Positions 24,448 through 33,587 of a stretch of DNA of 64,000 bases are shown in pieces. Each line of letters opens with the position of its first letter. The stretch's first letter is position 1. The notes beneath the pieces are model-generated. The model did not search any database. It saw only the letters and a program-made list of their open reading frames with translations, and was not told the origin of the DNA. The DNA comes from Rossellomorea sp. BNER (lineage in GTDB: Bacteria > Bacillota > Bacilli > Bacillales > Bacillaceae_B): assembly GCA_024213275.1 (NCBI GenBank), contig JANAVG010000001.1:174935-238934 (forward strand), written 5' to 3'. Both the position numbers and the translations under genes were made by a program.

Positions 24448-26964
24448 TTATTTCTCTTCATTCTTTCCTTGTGCTAATGGAATACTTATTTCCACCCTTG
24501 TACCTTGATTAATTTTACTGTTGATCGTGATGGCCCCATGATGTTCTTTAATAATCTTTTGGCAGATCATTAACCCTAGGCCTGTCCCTTTTTCTTTCGT
24601 ACTGTAAAATGGTTCACCAAGGTGTTTCATTCTTTCTGGTGAGATTCCATCACCTGTATCTTGAATGATTAGTTTTGCAAATTGTTCATTCTTTTCTAAA
24701 ATCACTTCTAATAAGCCACCTTTCGGCATGGCTTCTAATGCATTTTTCATGACATTCAGAATAACTTGCTTGATTTCATGTGGATTACAATAGATCATGG
24801 CTTCTTTTACTGAAAATTTCACGTCTACCCCTTGCTTTAAACACTCCATTTTGATGAATTCTACAGAGTTTGTCAGAAGAGATGTTAAGGAATTTGCTGT
24901 GTAGTGCACAGCTCTAGGTTTTGCTAAAGCTAAAAATTCATTGGTGATAATTTCAATTCGTTCTATCTCACCCTGAATAACTTCCAGGTAGAAATCATCG
25001 TTTGCTTGCTCTTTAATTAATTGAAGAAACCCTTTTAATGTGGTCAGTGGATTCCGAATTTCATGAGCCACACCTGCTGCGAGCTGGCCAATCATGGCGA
25101 GCTGTTCCGATTTTTTTAATAAATCTTCGTTTTTCTTTTTCTCTGATAGGTCACGAATAATGGCTGAGATCCCCATGAGGTTTCCCTTTTCATTCAAGAT
25201 TGGGTTCATGTTAAAGGAAATATACACAGGAGTTTTGTCTTTTCTGTAACGCACCGTTTCAAAGTCTTTGATCCTTTTTCCTTGCTTCACCACTTTTAAG
25301 TTCTGCTTAAATTGATGAACCTGCTCACTGCTATGGATAAATGTAATGTGTTGCCCTGTAACTTCCTCTTTTGAAAAGCCAAACATTTTTTCGAAGTGGT
25401 GGTTTACCTTCAAAACATTCCCTTCCGGATCTAATAAGGCAATGCCATCTCCAGCGTGCTCAAAATAGGCTTCTAGCAATTCTTTTGCTTCTATTAACTC
25501 TTCCTCTATCTTTGTTTTCTCCGTTATGTCTCTACCTACTAAATAGATTCCAATGACTTCCCCGTTAATTCGAACTGGTATATTGGAAACAGAAATATGA
25601 CTCATTGTATCGTCTGCATTGTTAATGACAGTATAATATCTTTGCGGTTCCCCTTTAAGAGATTCTTCAAAATGATAAAGGGCTTCATCTATATAGCCTT
25701 CAGCTAAAATTGAACTAAAATGCAGTCCAATCATTTCTTTTGGTGCTGCCATTTTCATTTGCGTTTCAACAGTAGGGTTAATCTCTTGGATAATGCCGTT
25801 CGTATCAATAAAAAAGATATTGTCCGGGTTATAATTCACAATGGATCGATACTTTTGTTCTTTTTCCTCAAGTTTCTTTTGGGCATCTTTTAATGGAGAA
25901 ACGTCAGTAATGGAACAAATAATTTCAAAAACTTTCCCTTCTTTTATGACAGGTACTACTGAAGCGATGTAGTCCATATGACGGTACACATCTTCATACG
26001 TTATTTCCATTCCTGTTTCCCATACTTTTTGTAGCATAGGTAAGCGCTTCCCGAAATGATTTGCATCAAACACTTCCTGAATCGATTTTCCGACGATTGA
26101 TTCTGTTTGATATTTCATCTTCTGTAGCAATTCACCAGCGGCCATTGTGATGATAAAATCTTCGCCCTGTTTGATGAATTTATAGGTAATCGTTTTTTGT
26201 AATTTAAGTGTGTTCTCAAGCTCAACCTTAAGAGATAGTAATTCTTTTTGAAACTTCTTTTTGTCTGTAATATCGTGCATAATGAGACCCAGTGTTCGAA
26301 TACTTCCATTTTCATTATAATTTGCAGGCGAAACCGTGATGCTTAGTGTACATTCTCCACCTTCTGGGAGCGGAAATGTTTCTTCTATTCCAGATATGCT
26401 TCTGCCATTAAATCCTTCTTGAATAAGAGAGGAGAACGATGTATGGATAAACAGAGGGTGCTCTAAAAATTTGGCACCAATAAAATCATCGTTCAATTGA
26501 AACTTTTCTCTAAAAGAAGGATTAACCTCTAAGACCTCTTTGTTATCATCAATAACACAAACATATGTCGGTGAATTTACAATAAGAGATTCATATATAG
26601 CCTGTTTTGATAAAGGATCCATCTTACTTAAATGAGGATCTTTAGCGGACGTAATCCCGAGTTCTTTATTAGATGTTATCGATGGAATCAACGGAATTAT
26701 ATAGACCAATCTGAAGCCTGGTTTTTTTTTCATGGTTTTAATTTGTAATAAAGTTTGATCAATAGAGATTGTGTTTTGGTACTCATTTAAACTTAGGATG
26801 CTATCTTGATGTTGATGAACTAGAATGGAATAAAGCTCTTTATGTTGATTATTCAACTCAATCCAGCCCTCATTACTTTCGATGATCTGGAATTCGTCGT
26901 TTAGTAGAACCGTAGGATATGGTATTTCAGATAATTGAATGTTCACGAATGATGAGTTCTGCAT
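24448..26964 (-). CDS. Multi-PAS sensor histidine kinase (sporulation-kinase type)
   Basis: An 838-residue soluble kinase. PAS-like domains lie at about 5-100 (weak), 125-240, 260-375, 380-495 and 500-615. A HisKA domain carries the phospho-His634 in GVAHEIRNPLTTLKGFLQLI, and the ATPase domain has NVMKNALEAM, DTGDGI and GTGLGL. The HEIRNPLT-LKGFLQL block is typical of the KinA-KinE family that feeds the Spo0 phosphorelay. No response regulator is adjacent, as expected for phosphorelay kinases. No membrane helix. GAGGGAG precedes the ATG. Confidence 0.9.
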   Translation of the reverse strand: MQNSSFVNIQLSEIPYPTVLLNDEFQIIESNEGWIELNNQHKELYSILVHQHQDSILSLNEYQNTISIDQTLLQIKTMKKKPGFRLVYIIPLIPSITSNKELGITSAKDPHLSKMDPLSKQAIYESLIVNSPTYVCVIDDNKEVLEVNPSFREKFQLNDDFIGAKFLEHPLFIHTSFSSLIQEGFNGRSISGIEETFPLPEGGECTLSITVSPANYNENGSIRTLGLIMHDITDKKKFQKELLSLKVELENTLKLQKTITYKFIKQGEDFIITMAAGELLQKMKYQTESIVGKSIQEVFDANHFGKRLPMLQKVWETGMEITYEDVYRHMDYIASVVPVIKEGKVFEIICSITDVSPLKDAQKKLEEKEQKYRSIVNYNPDNIFFIDTNGIIQEINPTVETQMKMAAPKEMIGLHFSSILAEGYIDEALYHFEESLKGEPQRYYTVINNADDTMSHISVSNIPVRINGEVIGIYLVGRDITEKTKIEEELIEAKELLEAYFEHAGDGIALLDPEGNVLKVNHHFEKMFGFSKEEVTGQHITFIHSSEQVHQFKQNLKVVKQGKRIKDFETVRYRKDKTPVYISFNMNPILNEKGNLMGISAIIRDLSEKKKNEDLLKKSEQLAMIGQLAAGVAHEIRNPLTTLKGFLQLIKEQANDDFYLEVIQGEIERIEIITNEFLALAKPRAVHYTANSLTSLLTNSVEFIKMECLKQGVDVKFSVKEAMIYCNPHEIKQVILNVMKNALEAMPKGGLLEVILEKNEQFAKLIIQDTGDGISPERMKHLGEPFYSTKEKGTGLGLMICQKIIKEHHGAITINSKINQGTRVEISIPLAQGKNEEK

Positions 26965-27118
26965 AGCAACTCCCTCTAGAAATATTAATCTAGATACATT
27001 TTACCCTATCCTTAGCCATATATAAATGAAGTAAAAAGATATTTTGTTATAAAGCTTGTTTCAATGATGTTGGTTTGAGCAAAATTGCTTTTTTTTTCGA
27101 GCAGTCTCATTCCAAATG

Positions 27119-27163
27119 AATAAAGTGCTGACGGAAGGAATTTATCCTCATCAGCACTTTAAA
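27119..27163. terminator. Hairpin between kinase and sugar-kinase genes
   Basis: AAAGTGCTGA and TCAGCACTTT separated by about 21 nt. It lies downstream of the minus-strand PfkB gene. The T run is weak. Confidence 0.45.
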
Positions 27164-27221
27164 CAAGGCTATTATAGATTTGGAGAGTTTAATGATCAAA
27201 CAATTCCAGCACCTACCCGCC

Positions 27222-28316
27222 TTAAAAATTTGCGTTATACATTTCTTGTAATAGTTGTTTATTTAAATGCTTTGCCACTGTTTCTTTTGACTGGAGGGTA
27301 ATGGACGCGCAAGCAACACCAATCTTACAAGCACCATCTACCGTTAACTTATTAATATGTCCATATAAAATTCCAGAGACAAGGGCATCCCCTGCTCCTG
27401 TTACATCTTTGAGTTCAACTTGCGGCGGCAGTATAACGCTTGCTTCTCCTGTCGACGTATAATATAAGAGTCCTTTATCTCCTCTTGAGATCACCACTTT
27501 TTCTACTCCATTTTTCACAATCTGCTCTGCCGCTTTAAAATAGTCGCCTTCACTTTGAATCGAACAATTCAACAGCGCTTCTGCCTCTTCTTTATTTCCA
27601 ATAAACCATGTGACCCCTTCCAGATTAGTAGGAAGTTTTTTAACCTTAGGAGCTGAAACCGGAACAACACATAACGGAATTTGTTCTTCTCGACAACGAC
27701 GGATAATATATCCGATGACTTCCTCGGAAAAGTTTGTATCTACTAAAACGAGATCAGAAGATGAAATAAGCCCCCATCTTTTTTCTATAAATCCGATATC
27801 AACTCGGGTATATAAATTCATATCTGCTAACGCCACAACCATCTCACCAGATGGGTTCAGAATCGCTGAGTAGGTTCCTGTCGTTTCTGTAGGGAACACC
27901 TGACATCCTGACACATCTACATAGAATTGTGTTTGATCTAATAGCCAATTGCCTTCATGGTCATCTCCAACAATAGAAATTAAATTAACCTCTGTACCAA
28001 TTCTCCCCAGATTTTCAGCGATGTTTCGAGCCACTCCTCCTGGGGAGTGGCTTGTCTCTACTGGGTTTGATGTCTTTAATATAATTTCATCCATTACTTG
28101 CAGTTTACGGTCAACATTGGCTCCCCCTATGCAAGTAATCCCCTTTTTTTCTGGAATGACATAAGCCCTTCCAAGAATCTTTCCTTTCTTAATAAGATTA
28201 GAAATATAACCAGCTACAGCAGAACGGGATAGACCTGTTCTTTCCGCCAATTCATTTTGACTAATGTATGGGTTTTCATTTATGAAATTGAGAAGCTGCT
28301 TTTCTTTCTCATTCAT
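27222..28316 (-). CDS. HTH-PfkB carbohydrate kinase (pseudouridine-kinase-like)
   Basis: A 364-residue fusion: a winged-helix domain (about 1-55, QNELAERTGLSRSAVAGYISNLIKKG) followed by a PfkB/ribokinase domain (GGANVDRKLQV, SPGGVARNIAENLGRIG, DVTGAGDALVSGILYG with catalytic Asp). This is the architecture of PsuK/YeiI-type kinases. The usual partner psuG is not next door, so the substrate is open. ATG 28316 is chosen because AAGAGGATGG is correctly spaced; an upstream ATG at 28340 lacks a site. Confidence 0.85.
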   Translation of the reverse strand: MNEKEKQLLNFINENPYISQNELAERTGLSRSAVAGYISNLIKKGKILGRAYVIPEKKGITCIGGANVDRKLQVMDEIILKTSNPVETSHSPGGVARNIAENLGRIGTEVNLISIVGDDHEGNWLLDQTQFYVDVSGCQVFPTETTGTYSAILNPSGEMVVALADMNLYTRVDIGFIEKRWGLISSSDLVLVDTNFSEEVIGYIIRRCREEQIPLCVVPVSAPKVKKLPTNLEGVTWFIGNKEEAEALLNCSIQSEGDYFKAAEQIVKNGVEKVVISRGDKGLLYYTSTGEASVILPPQVELKDVTGAGDALVSGILYGHINKLTVDGACKIGVACASITLQSKETVAKHLNKQLLQEMYNANF

Positions 28317-28377
28317 CTCCAACCATCCTCTTTTAAACATTTGTCTAAATTATAAATTTTTGTTAGTTAAATAACAA

Positions 28378-28426
28378 TAAAAGAGACAGAATTTTATCAT
28401 TTATAATAGAATTCTGTCTCTTTTAT
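28378..28426. terminator. Bidirectional terminator
   Basis: AAAAGAGACAGAATT and AATTCTGTCTCTTTT form a near-perfect stem with A and T runs on both sides, just after the symporter stop. Confidence 0.85.
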
Positions 28427-28430
28427 TTTC

Positions 28431-29816
28431 TTAAGATGCCTTTTTATGCTTCCCTATATCTTTTAAATAGTAGAGATCAGAGGTGAAAAACTCCTCTTTC
28501 AATCGTTTTACTTCTTTACTTAGTAGAAGAACCGCAATTAGATTTGGAATTAAGATGGCAGCTAGTGCTAAATCGAGAAATTGCCAAATCATTCTGGCTG
28601 CTCCAACAGAGCCTAAGATAATCGCTGCTAAGTACACGAATTTAATAGCATAGGCAGCTTTAAGTCCAAAAAGAAACTCAGCTTGCTTTGCTCCGTAAAA
28701 GACAATCACTACAATTGTAGAGAGAACAAAGAATATAAGCGATATCGTAACAATTAGTCCACCAGTTTCTCCAAAATATTGTGTAAAAGCAGCAGTGGTT
28801 AAGGCAGATGGATCCTTTAGTGCACCTTTTTCTGTCCATACTCCTGATGAGAGCACAACAAATGCCGTTGCCGTACAGACAATAAGTGTATCGATGACAA
28901 TTCCGACAATCGACCAAAGCCCTTGTCTCACTGGGTGATCAGTAGTAGCTGCTGCATGTGCAATGGGAGCCGTTCCTAAGCCGGCTTCGTTTGAGTACAA
29001 TCCTCTTGCAAACCCCCAACGAACTGTTTCTGCAACTGCGACACCTGCAAATCCCCCCAATGCAGACATTGGTTGAAAGGCATATGTAAAAATTAATTTA
29101 AGAACATTTGGTACTTCAGAAATATTCATAATCAAGACTACTACAGCTGCGCCAACATAAATGATGGCCATAAATGGCACGAACATCTCGGTGACTTTTC
29201 CAATTCGTTGAATTCCACCGAAAACAATGAGTGCAACAATAATCGCCATCACGATTCCACTTACCCAACCATCAATGTGAAACGATTCTGTTACAGTTGC
29301 AGCGACTGCATTTCCTTGAACCATAATACTTGGGATCAATTCAATCATTAAAGCAAACGCGAACCATGTACCCAGCCATTTCATGTTTAGCCCTTTTGTC
29401 ATATAATACATTGGGCCACCTACATATTCGCCTTTCTCATTTTTCTCTCGGTATCGTACCGCTAATACACTCTCAGCAAATTTAAGTGACATACCGATGA
29501 GAGCTATAACCCACATCCAAAAGACCGCCCCTGGTCCTCCAAACATAATCGCAGCCGGTACACCGACTATGTTTGCGGCTCCAATCGTTGAGGACAAAGC
29601 CGAGGTTAGGGCCTGTAACGGAGTGACCGTCCCTTCTCCTTTGGGCTTTTTAAAAATACTTCCTATCGTTTGTTGAAAAATATAAATCGGGTATCGGAAT
29701 TGAAGAAATTTCAATTGAAAGGTCATGTAAAGCCCTGAAACGGCTAATACAATAATGAGAGGGGGACCCCACAACCATGCTGAAATATCACCGATGATCT
29801 GCAAAAATTCTCGCAA
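28431..29816 (-). CDS. AGCS-family sodium:alanine/glycine symporter
   Basis: A 461-residue transporter with about ten membrane segments. It has AGCS signatures: TPLQALTSALSSTIGAANIV near residue 62, GGPGAVFWMWVIALIGM, and RWGFARGLYSNEAGLGTAPIAHAAA near 265. It imports small neutral amino acids with Na+. GGAGGAGA precedes the start. I looked for a glycine riboswitch upstream and found none. Confidence 0.92.
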   Translation of the reverse strand: MREFLQIIGDISAWLWGPPLIIVLAVSGLYMTFQLKFLQFRYPIYIFQQTIGSIFKKPKGEGTVTPLQALTSALSSTIGAANIVGVPAAIMFGGPGAVFWMWVIALIGMSLKFAESVLAVRYREKNEKGEYVGGPMYYMTKGLNMKWLGTWFAFALMIELIPSIMVQGNAVAATVTESFHIDGWVSGIVMAIIVALIVFGGIQRIGKVTEMFVPFMAIIYVGAAVVVLIMNISEVPNVLKLIFTYAFQPMSALGGFAGVAVAETVRWGFARGLYSNEAGLGTAPIAHAAATTDHPVRQGLWSIVGIVIDTLIVCTATAFVVLSSGVWTEKGALKDPSALTTAAFTQYFGETGGLIVTISLIFFVLSTIVVIVFYGAKQAEFLFGLKAAYAIKFVYLAAIILGSVGAARMIWQFLDLALAAILIPNLIAVLLLSKEVKRLKEEFFTSDLYYLKDIGKHKKAS

Positions 29817-30128
29817 AATTTCTCCTCCTTTGAATTTTCATATCATTTTATACCCGTAATCTTTCTTCGTAAACTATTAATTGGGAATTGATAAAATTTT
29901 TCAGAGAGTTTTCGAGTGGGATCTAGTGGTGGGTTTTGTGGGCTATTACGCGCTTTCGCGATATTGTATTAAAGAACCCTTTTATTACCGTCATTTCGGC
30001 TTTTGCGTGGTTTCAGGGCATCCTATAAATTATTTCTGCCTTATGATTTTCATAGAAAAAAACCTAAAAAAAATGCACAGGAGTTTTATCTCCTGTGTAT
30101 CGGATTGACACCCTATTTGGTTTCCCTC
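29817..30128. other. Gene-free stretch with the motAB terminator
   Basis: Only the motB terminator (30062-30100) and presumably the symporter promoter. A 75-codon plus-strand frame here has no ribosome site or recognisable domain. Confidence 0.5.
30062..30100 (-). terminator. Terminator of motAB
   Basis: On the minus strand CACAGGAG and CTCCTGTG form a hairpin followed by a T-rich tract. Confidence 0.8.
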
Positions 30129-30890
30129 CTAAATTTCCCTAGGTAGAATCAACACCTCTACCCTTCTATTTTTACTACGTCCTGATGACGTGTCATTAGA
30201 GGCGATGGGCTGGAACTCCCCAAACCCTTTTGCACTAAACCATCTTGGATCGAGGTTATCATTTTTAATAATAATCTTCATAAAGTTTACGGCTCTCATC
30301 ACGCTTAATTCCCAGTTGGAATCAAATTCTGCTGTTGTAATTGGGACATTGTCAGTGTGCCCACTTATGATAACGTTTCTTGGTGGATCCATTTCTAGTA
30401 ATTGAGAGAGCTCCATTGCCACTTTGATATCACTTTCCCCAACGGAAGCAGATCCTGAAGCAAATAAAACATTATCGCGAATCGTCAGTAATAGCCCTTC
30501 TGATGTTAGCTTCGTTGCGAACTGATCCTCTAGGTTATTACTCTTAATATAGTGATTAATTTTTGTTTGGATTTCCTTCAGTTCCTCTTGATCCCTTTTT
30601 GCCGCTGCTTCTTTTTTATCTTCTTTTGATTTTTCACTTTCATCTTTCTCCTCTATAGGTACCTGCTTTTCAGGGAGTGGTGATTCGTTTTGCATGATAC
30701 CAGATCCGTCCGTGAAGATTTCATTAAATACTTTAGATAGTTCCTGAAATTTCTGTGCATCTACGGAGCTTGATGCGTAGAGTACGATAAATAATGCTAG
30801 CAGTAAGGTAAGAATGTCAGCATACGGGATTAGCCAGGATTCATCGATATGCTCATCATCACGCTTTTTCCTACGCCGCCTCATCAGCAT
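30129..30890 (-). CDS. motB: Flagellar motor stator protein MotB
   Basis: A 253-residue stator subunit. It has a basic N-terminus, one membrane helix (about 22-42) with the proton-binding Asp in WLIPYADILTLLLALFIV, an acidic Lys/Glu linker (about 75-105) and a C-terminal OmpA-type peptidoglycan-binding domain (ISGHTDNVPI, NWELSVMRA, GRSKNRRVEVLI). It overlaps motA by 20 bp. It anchors the proton-driven stator to the wall. Confidence 0.93.
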   Translation of the reverse strand: MLMRRRRKKRDDEHIDESWLIPYADILTLLLALFIVLYASSSVDAQKFQELSKVFNEIFTDGSGIMQNESPLPEKQVPIEEKDESEKSKEDKKEAAAKRDQEELKEIQTKINHYIKSNNLEDQFATKLTSEGLLLTIRDNVLFASGSASVGESDIKVAMELSQLLEMDPPRNVIISGHTDNVPITTAEFDSNWELSVMRAVNFMKIIIKNDNLDPRWFSAKGFGEFQPIASNDTSSGRSKNRRVEVLILPREI

Positions 30891-31668
30891 TCACACCTTC
30901 ATCTAAAATCCTCTTTCGCTCACTTGCTGGTAAATAAGATGCTAGCTTTTGCTCAATTATTCTTGGTGCCTCCCCTTCAATAATCGAAAGGATGCCTTCT
31001 ATCATCATTAATTTCACTTTCACTTCTTGCTTCGATTTTCTTTTTAACTTATTGGCAAATGGATGCCATAAGACATATCCTGTGAAAATCCCAAGAAGTG
31101 TTGCAACGAATGCCGCAGAAATTGCTTCCCCTAACGCTTCTGTGTTGTCCATATGACTTAGTGCCGCAATTAAACCTACAACAGCCCCTAAAACGCCTAA
31201 TGTCGGTGCATATGTACCTGCCTGAGTAAAAATCGCTGCACCGGTTTGATGACGTTCTTCCATTGCATCAATTTCCTCATTTAAAACATCACGAATATAA
31301 TCAGCACTTTGACCGTCAACCGCCAGCCCAAGTCCATTTTTTAAAAAAGGATCTTCCACCTCATTGGTTTTAGCCTCTAATGCTAACAAACCCTCTTTCC
31401 TAGCTAAATCTGCCCACGCAGAGAACGTTAGAATGATATCTTTAGCATCATGACTTTTCTTTTCTTTAAAAAGAATTCCAAATAATTTCGGCACTTTTTT
31501 TATCTCATTCGTTGGAAACGCGATCACGACGGTTGCAATCGTTCCAAGAATAATGATTAAAATAGCTGGAATATTCCATAGTGCTTGCACACTTACACCC
31601 TTTAAAACCATTCCTGCTCCAACCGCAATGATCCCCAATATAACCCCGATAAACGATGTCTTATCCAT
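30871..31668 (-). CDS. motA: Flagellar motor stator protein MotA
   Basis: A 265-residue protein with four membrane helices (about 5-25, 31-50, 150-170, 180-200). It has the cytoplasmic loop RKEGLLALE...DPFLKNGLGLAVDG and the APTLGVLGAVVGLIAALSHM segment with proton-path prolines. It pairs with MotB. A sigma-D-like promoter lies upstream. Confidence 0.94.
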   Translation of the reverse strand: MDKTSFIGVILGIIAVGAGMVLKGVSVQALWNIPAILIIILGTIATVVIAFPTNEIKKVPKLFGILFKEKKSHDAKDIILTFSAWADLARKEGLLALEAKTNEVEDPFLKNGLGLAVDGQSADYIRDVLNEEIDAMEERHQTGAAIFTQAGTYAPTLGVLGAVVGLIAALSHMDNTEALGEAISAAFVATLLGIFTGYVLWHPFANKLKRKSKQEVKVKLMMIEGILSIIEGEAPRIIEQKLASYLPASERKRILDEGVNADEAA

Positions 31669-31702
31669 AATTTCACCCTATACTAATTATTTTCTACCTT
31701 TA

Positions 31703-31727
31703 ATATCGGAATAAAGAACCATCTTTA
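31703..31727 (-). promoter_or_regulatory. Sigma-D-like promoter of motAB
   Basis: On the minus strand TAAA, 13 bp, then TCCGATAT; the consensus is TAAA-N15-GCCGATAT. It is about 35 bp before the motA start. Spacing is slightly short but the -10 matches seven of eight positions. Confidence 0.55.
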
Positions 31728-31926
31728 AAGAAAATGTCGAAAATTAATTTGTTGTGGGTTTAATCTTTGGTAGGTCATACCACTGAAAAAAATGTTTGGA
31801 CTATTTCAGACGTACTCACTAATTTCTAATTATTTATCCCATGACTTCCCGGTTATTCTTTCACTAATTGAAGTTAATAAATGATTTGTATTCTATTTAC
31901 AAAAACTGTACGCCCATACAATAAAC

Positions 31927-31941
31927 ATGAAAGCGATTGCT
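31927..31941 (+). promoter_or_regulatory. CcpA (cre) site upstream of the PTS gene
   Basis: ATGAAAGCGATTGCT fits the cre consensus WTGNAANCGNWNNCW at every defined position. It is 65 bp before the PTS start, implying carbon catabolite control. Confidence 0.75.
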
Positions 31942-32005
31942 TGTTGAAGAAAATAAAAGTAACTTTACTAATATATCTATGAGAAAAACAAAGGGGTAAT
32001 GGGAA

Positions 32006-33571
32006 ATGGAGAACAAAATGAAATCGATAAAATCAGGTGCATGGGAATTTTTTCAAGGGTTGGGTAAAACGTTTATGCTTCCTGTTGCATTACTAGCATT
32101 TATGGGGTTGATGCTTGGAATAGGCAGTGCTTTTACAAGTCCTTCAACCATTGAAAATATCCCTTTTTTAGGAAATGACGTACTTCAAGTAATATTTAGT
32201 TTTATGAGTACTATTGGAGGATTTGCCTTCACCTATTTACCAGTCCTTTTCGCCATGGCTATTCCTATGGGTCTGGTCAGATATGAAAAAGGAGTGGCTG
32301 CCTTTTCTGGTTTTGTTGGATATGTCATCATGCATTTATCCATCAATTTTTATTTAACTCAAACGGGCCAAATTGTTGGTGCTGATCAAATGCGTACTGC
32401 TGGTCAAGGGATGGTTATGGGAATTCAAACACTTGAAATGGGTGTTCTTGGGGGAATCATAGCTGGGGTAATCGTTTATTTCCTTCATAAACGTTACTAT
32501 GACATTAAACTACCGGATGCGTTTGCGTTTTTTGGTGGAGCACGGTTTATCCCTATTTTAACAGCATTCACACTTTCGATTGTTGGTTTGATTATCCCGA
32601 TGATTTGGCCAATATTTGCGATGGCTATCTCAGCTATAGGTTTAACGATTCAAAAGGCTGGAGTATTCGGACCATTTTTATTTGGTGCAGGTGAGCGATT
32701 ATTGCTTCCATTTGGACTTCATCATATTCTTGTAGCCATGATTCGCTTTACTGATGCAGGTGGCACTGAATTAATCAACGGGAACACGATATCTGGAGCC
32801 TTAAATATCTTTTATGCACAACTTCAATCAGGTTCTGCCGTGAGTCCTTCTGCAACGGCTTTCTTATCACAAGGGAAGATGCCAACCTTTATGTTTGGCT
32901 TGCCAGCTGTCGCATTAGCAATCTATCATACGGCGCGTCCTGAAAATAGAAAGAGAATAAAAGGATTACTCCTTTCTGGTGTCATTGCAACCTTTGTCAC
33001 AGGGATCACAGAACCTATTGAATTTTTATTTTTGTTTATTGCGCCAGCACTGTATCTAGTCCATGTCATCCTTACAGGGTTAGGCTTTATGGTCATGGCA
33101 TTGCTTGGGGTTACAATTGGAAACACAGATGGCGGCATATTAGATTTTATTATTTTTGGAGTTTTACAAGGTTTAGATACAAAATGGTATTTAGTTCTTG
33201 TAGTCGGGGCGGTTTGGTTCCTTATCTACTATTTTGTGTTCCGTTTTGCCATTGTAAAGTTCAATTTAAAAACACCTGGTCGCGAGGACAAAAATGCAAA
33301 TGGTGAGCAGGCTGAAACGGCAAGGAAAGGCTCAGACTACAATGCCCAAAAAGTTTTAACCGCTTTAGGAGGAAAAGAGAACATCCAATCACTAGATAAT
33401 TGTATTACTCGTCTTCGACTTGTGGTTGATAATATGAAAAAGGTTAATGAAATAACACTGAAAGAAGAGTGCGGAGCTTTAGGTGTTGTAAAGTTAGATG
33501 ATCATAATGTTCAAGTAGTCATTGGACCACAAGTAGGTGTCTTAAAATCACAAATAGAAAAAATAATGTAG
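32006..33571 (+). CDS. PTS glucose/maltose-type EIICB permease (MalX-like)
   Basis: A 521-residue sugar permease. EIIC (about 1-420) has ten or so helices and the glucose-superfamily motifs GITEPIEFLFLF and GAGERLLLPFGLHHI. A linker follows, then an EIIB domain with phospho-Cys466 in SLDNCITRLRL. No EIIA is fused, so phosphate must come from another EIIA. It forms a cluster with a MalY-type lyase and an RpiR regulator. Substrate probably a glucoside or amino sugar; E. coli MalX takes glucose/maltose. Confidence 0.88.
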   Translation: MENKMKSIKSGAWEFFQGLGKTFMLPVALLAFMGLMLGIGSAFTSPSTIENIPFLGNDVLQVIFSFMSTIGGFAFTYLPVLFAMAIPMGLVRYEKGVAAFSGFVGYVIMHLSINFYLTQTGQIVGADQMRTAGQGMVMGIQTLEMGVLGGIIAGVIVYFLHKRYYDIKLPDAFAFFGGARFIPILTAFTLSIVGLIIPMIWPIFAMAISAIGLTIQKAGVFGPFLFGAGERLLLPFGLHHILVAMIRFTDAGGTELINGNTISGALNIFYAQLQSGSAVSPSATAFLSQGKMPTFMFGLPAVALAIYHTARPENRKRIKGLLLSGVIATFVTGITEPIEFLFLFIAPALYLVHVILTGLGFMVMALLGVTIGNTDGGILDFIIFGVLQGLDTKWYLVLVVGAVWFLIYYFVFRFAIVKFNLKTPGREDKNANGEQAETARKGSDYNAQKVLTALGGKENIQSLDNCITRLRLVVDNMKKVNEITLKEECGALGVVKLDDHNVQVVIGPQVGVLKSQIEKIM

Positions 33572-33587
33572 ATGTTGAGGTTTTGTA

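Noticed and set aside
29817-30128. Glycine riboswitch before the AGCS symporter
   Set aside because: None of the conserved glycine-aptamer segments is present.
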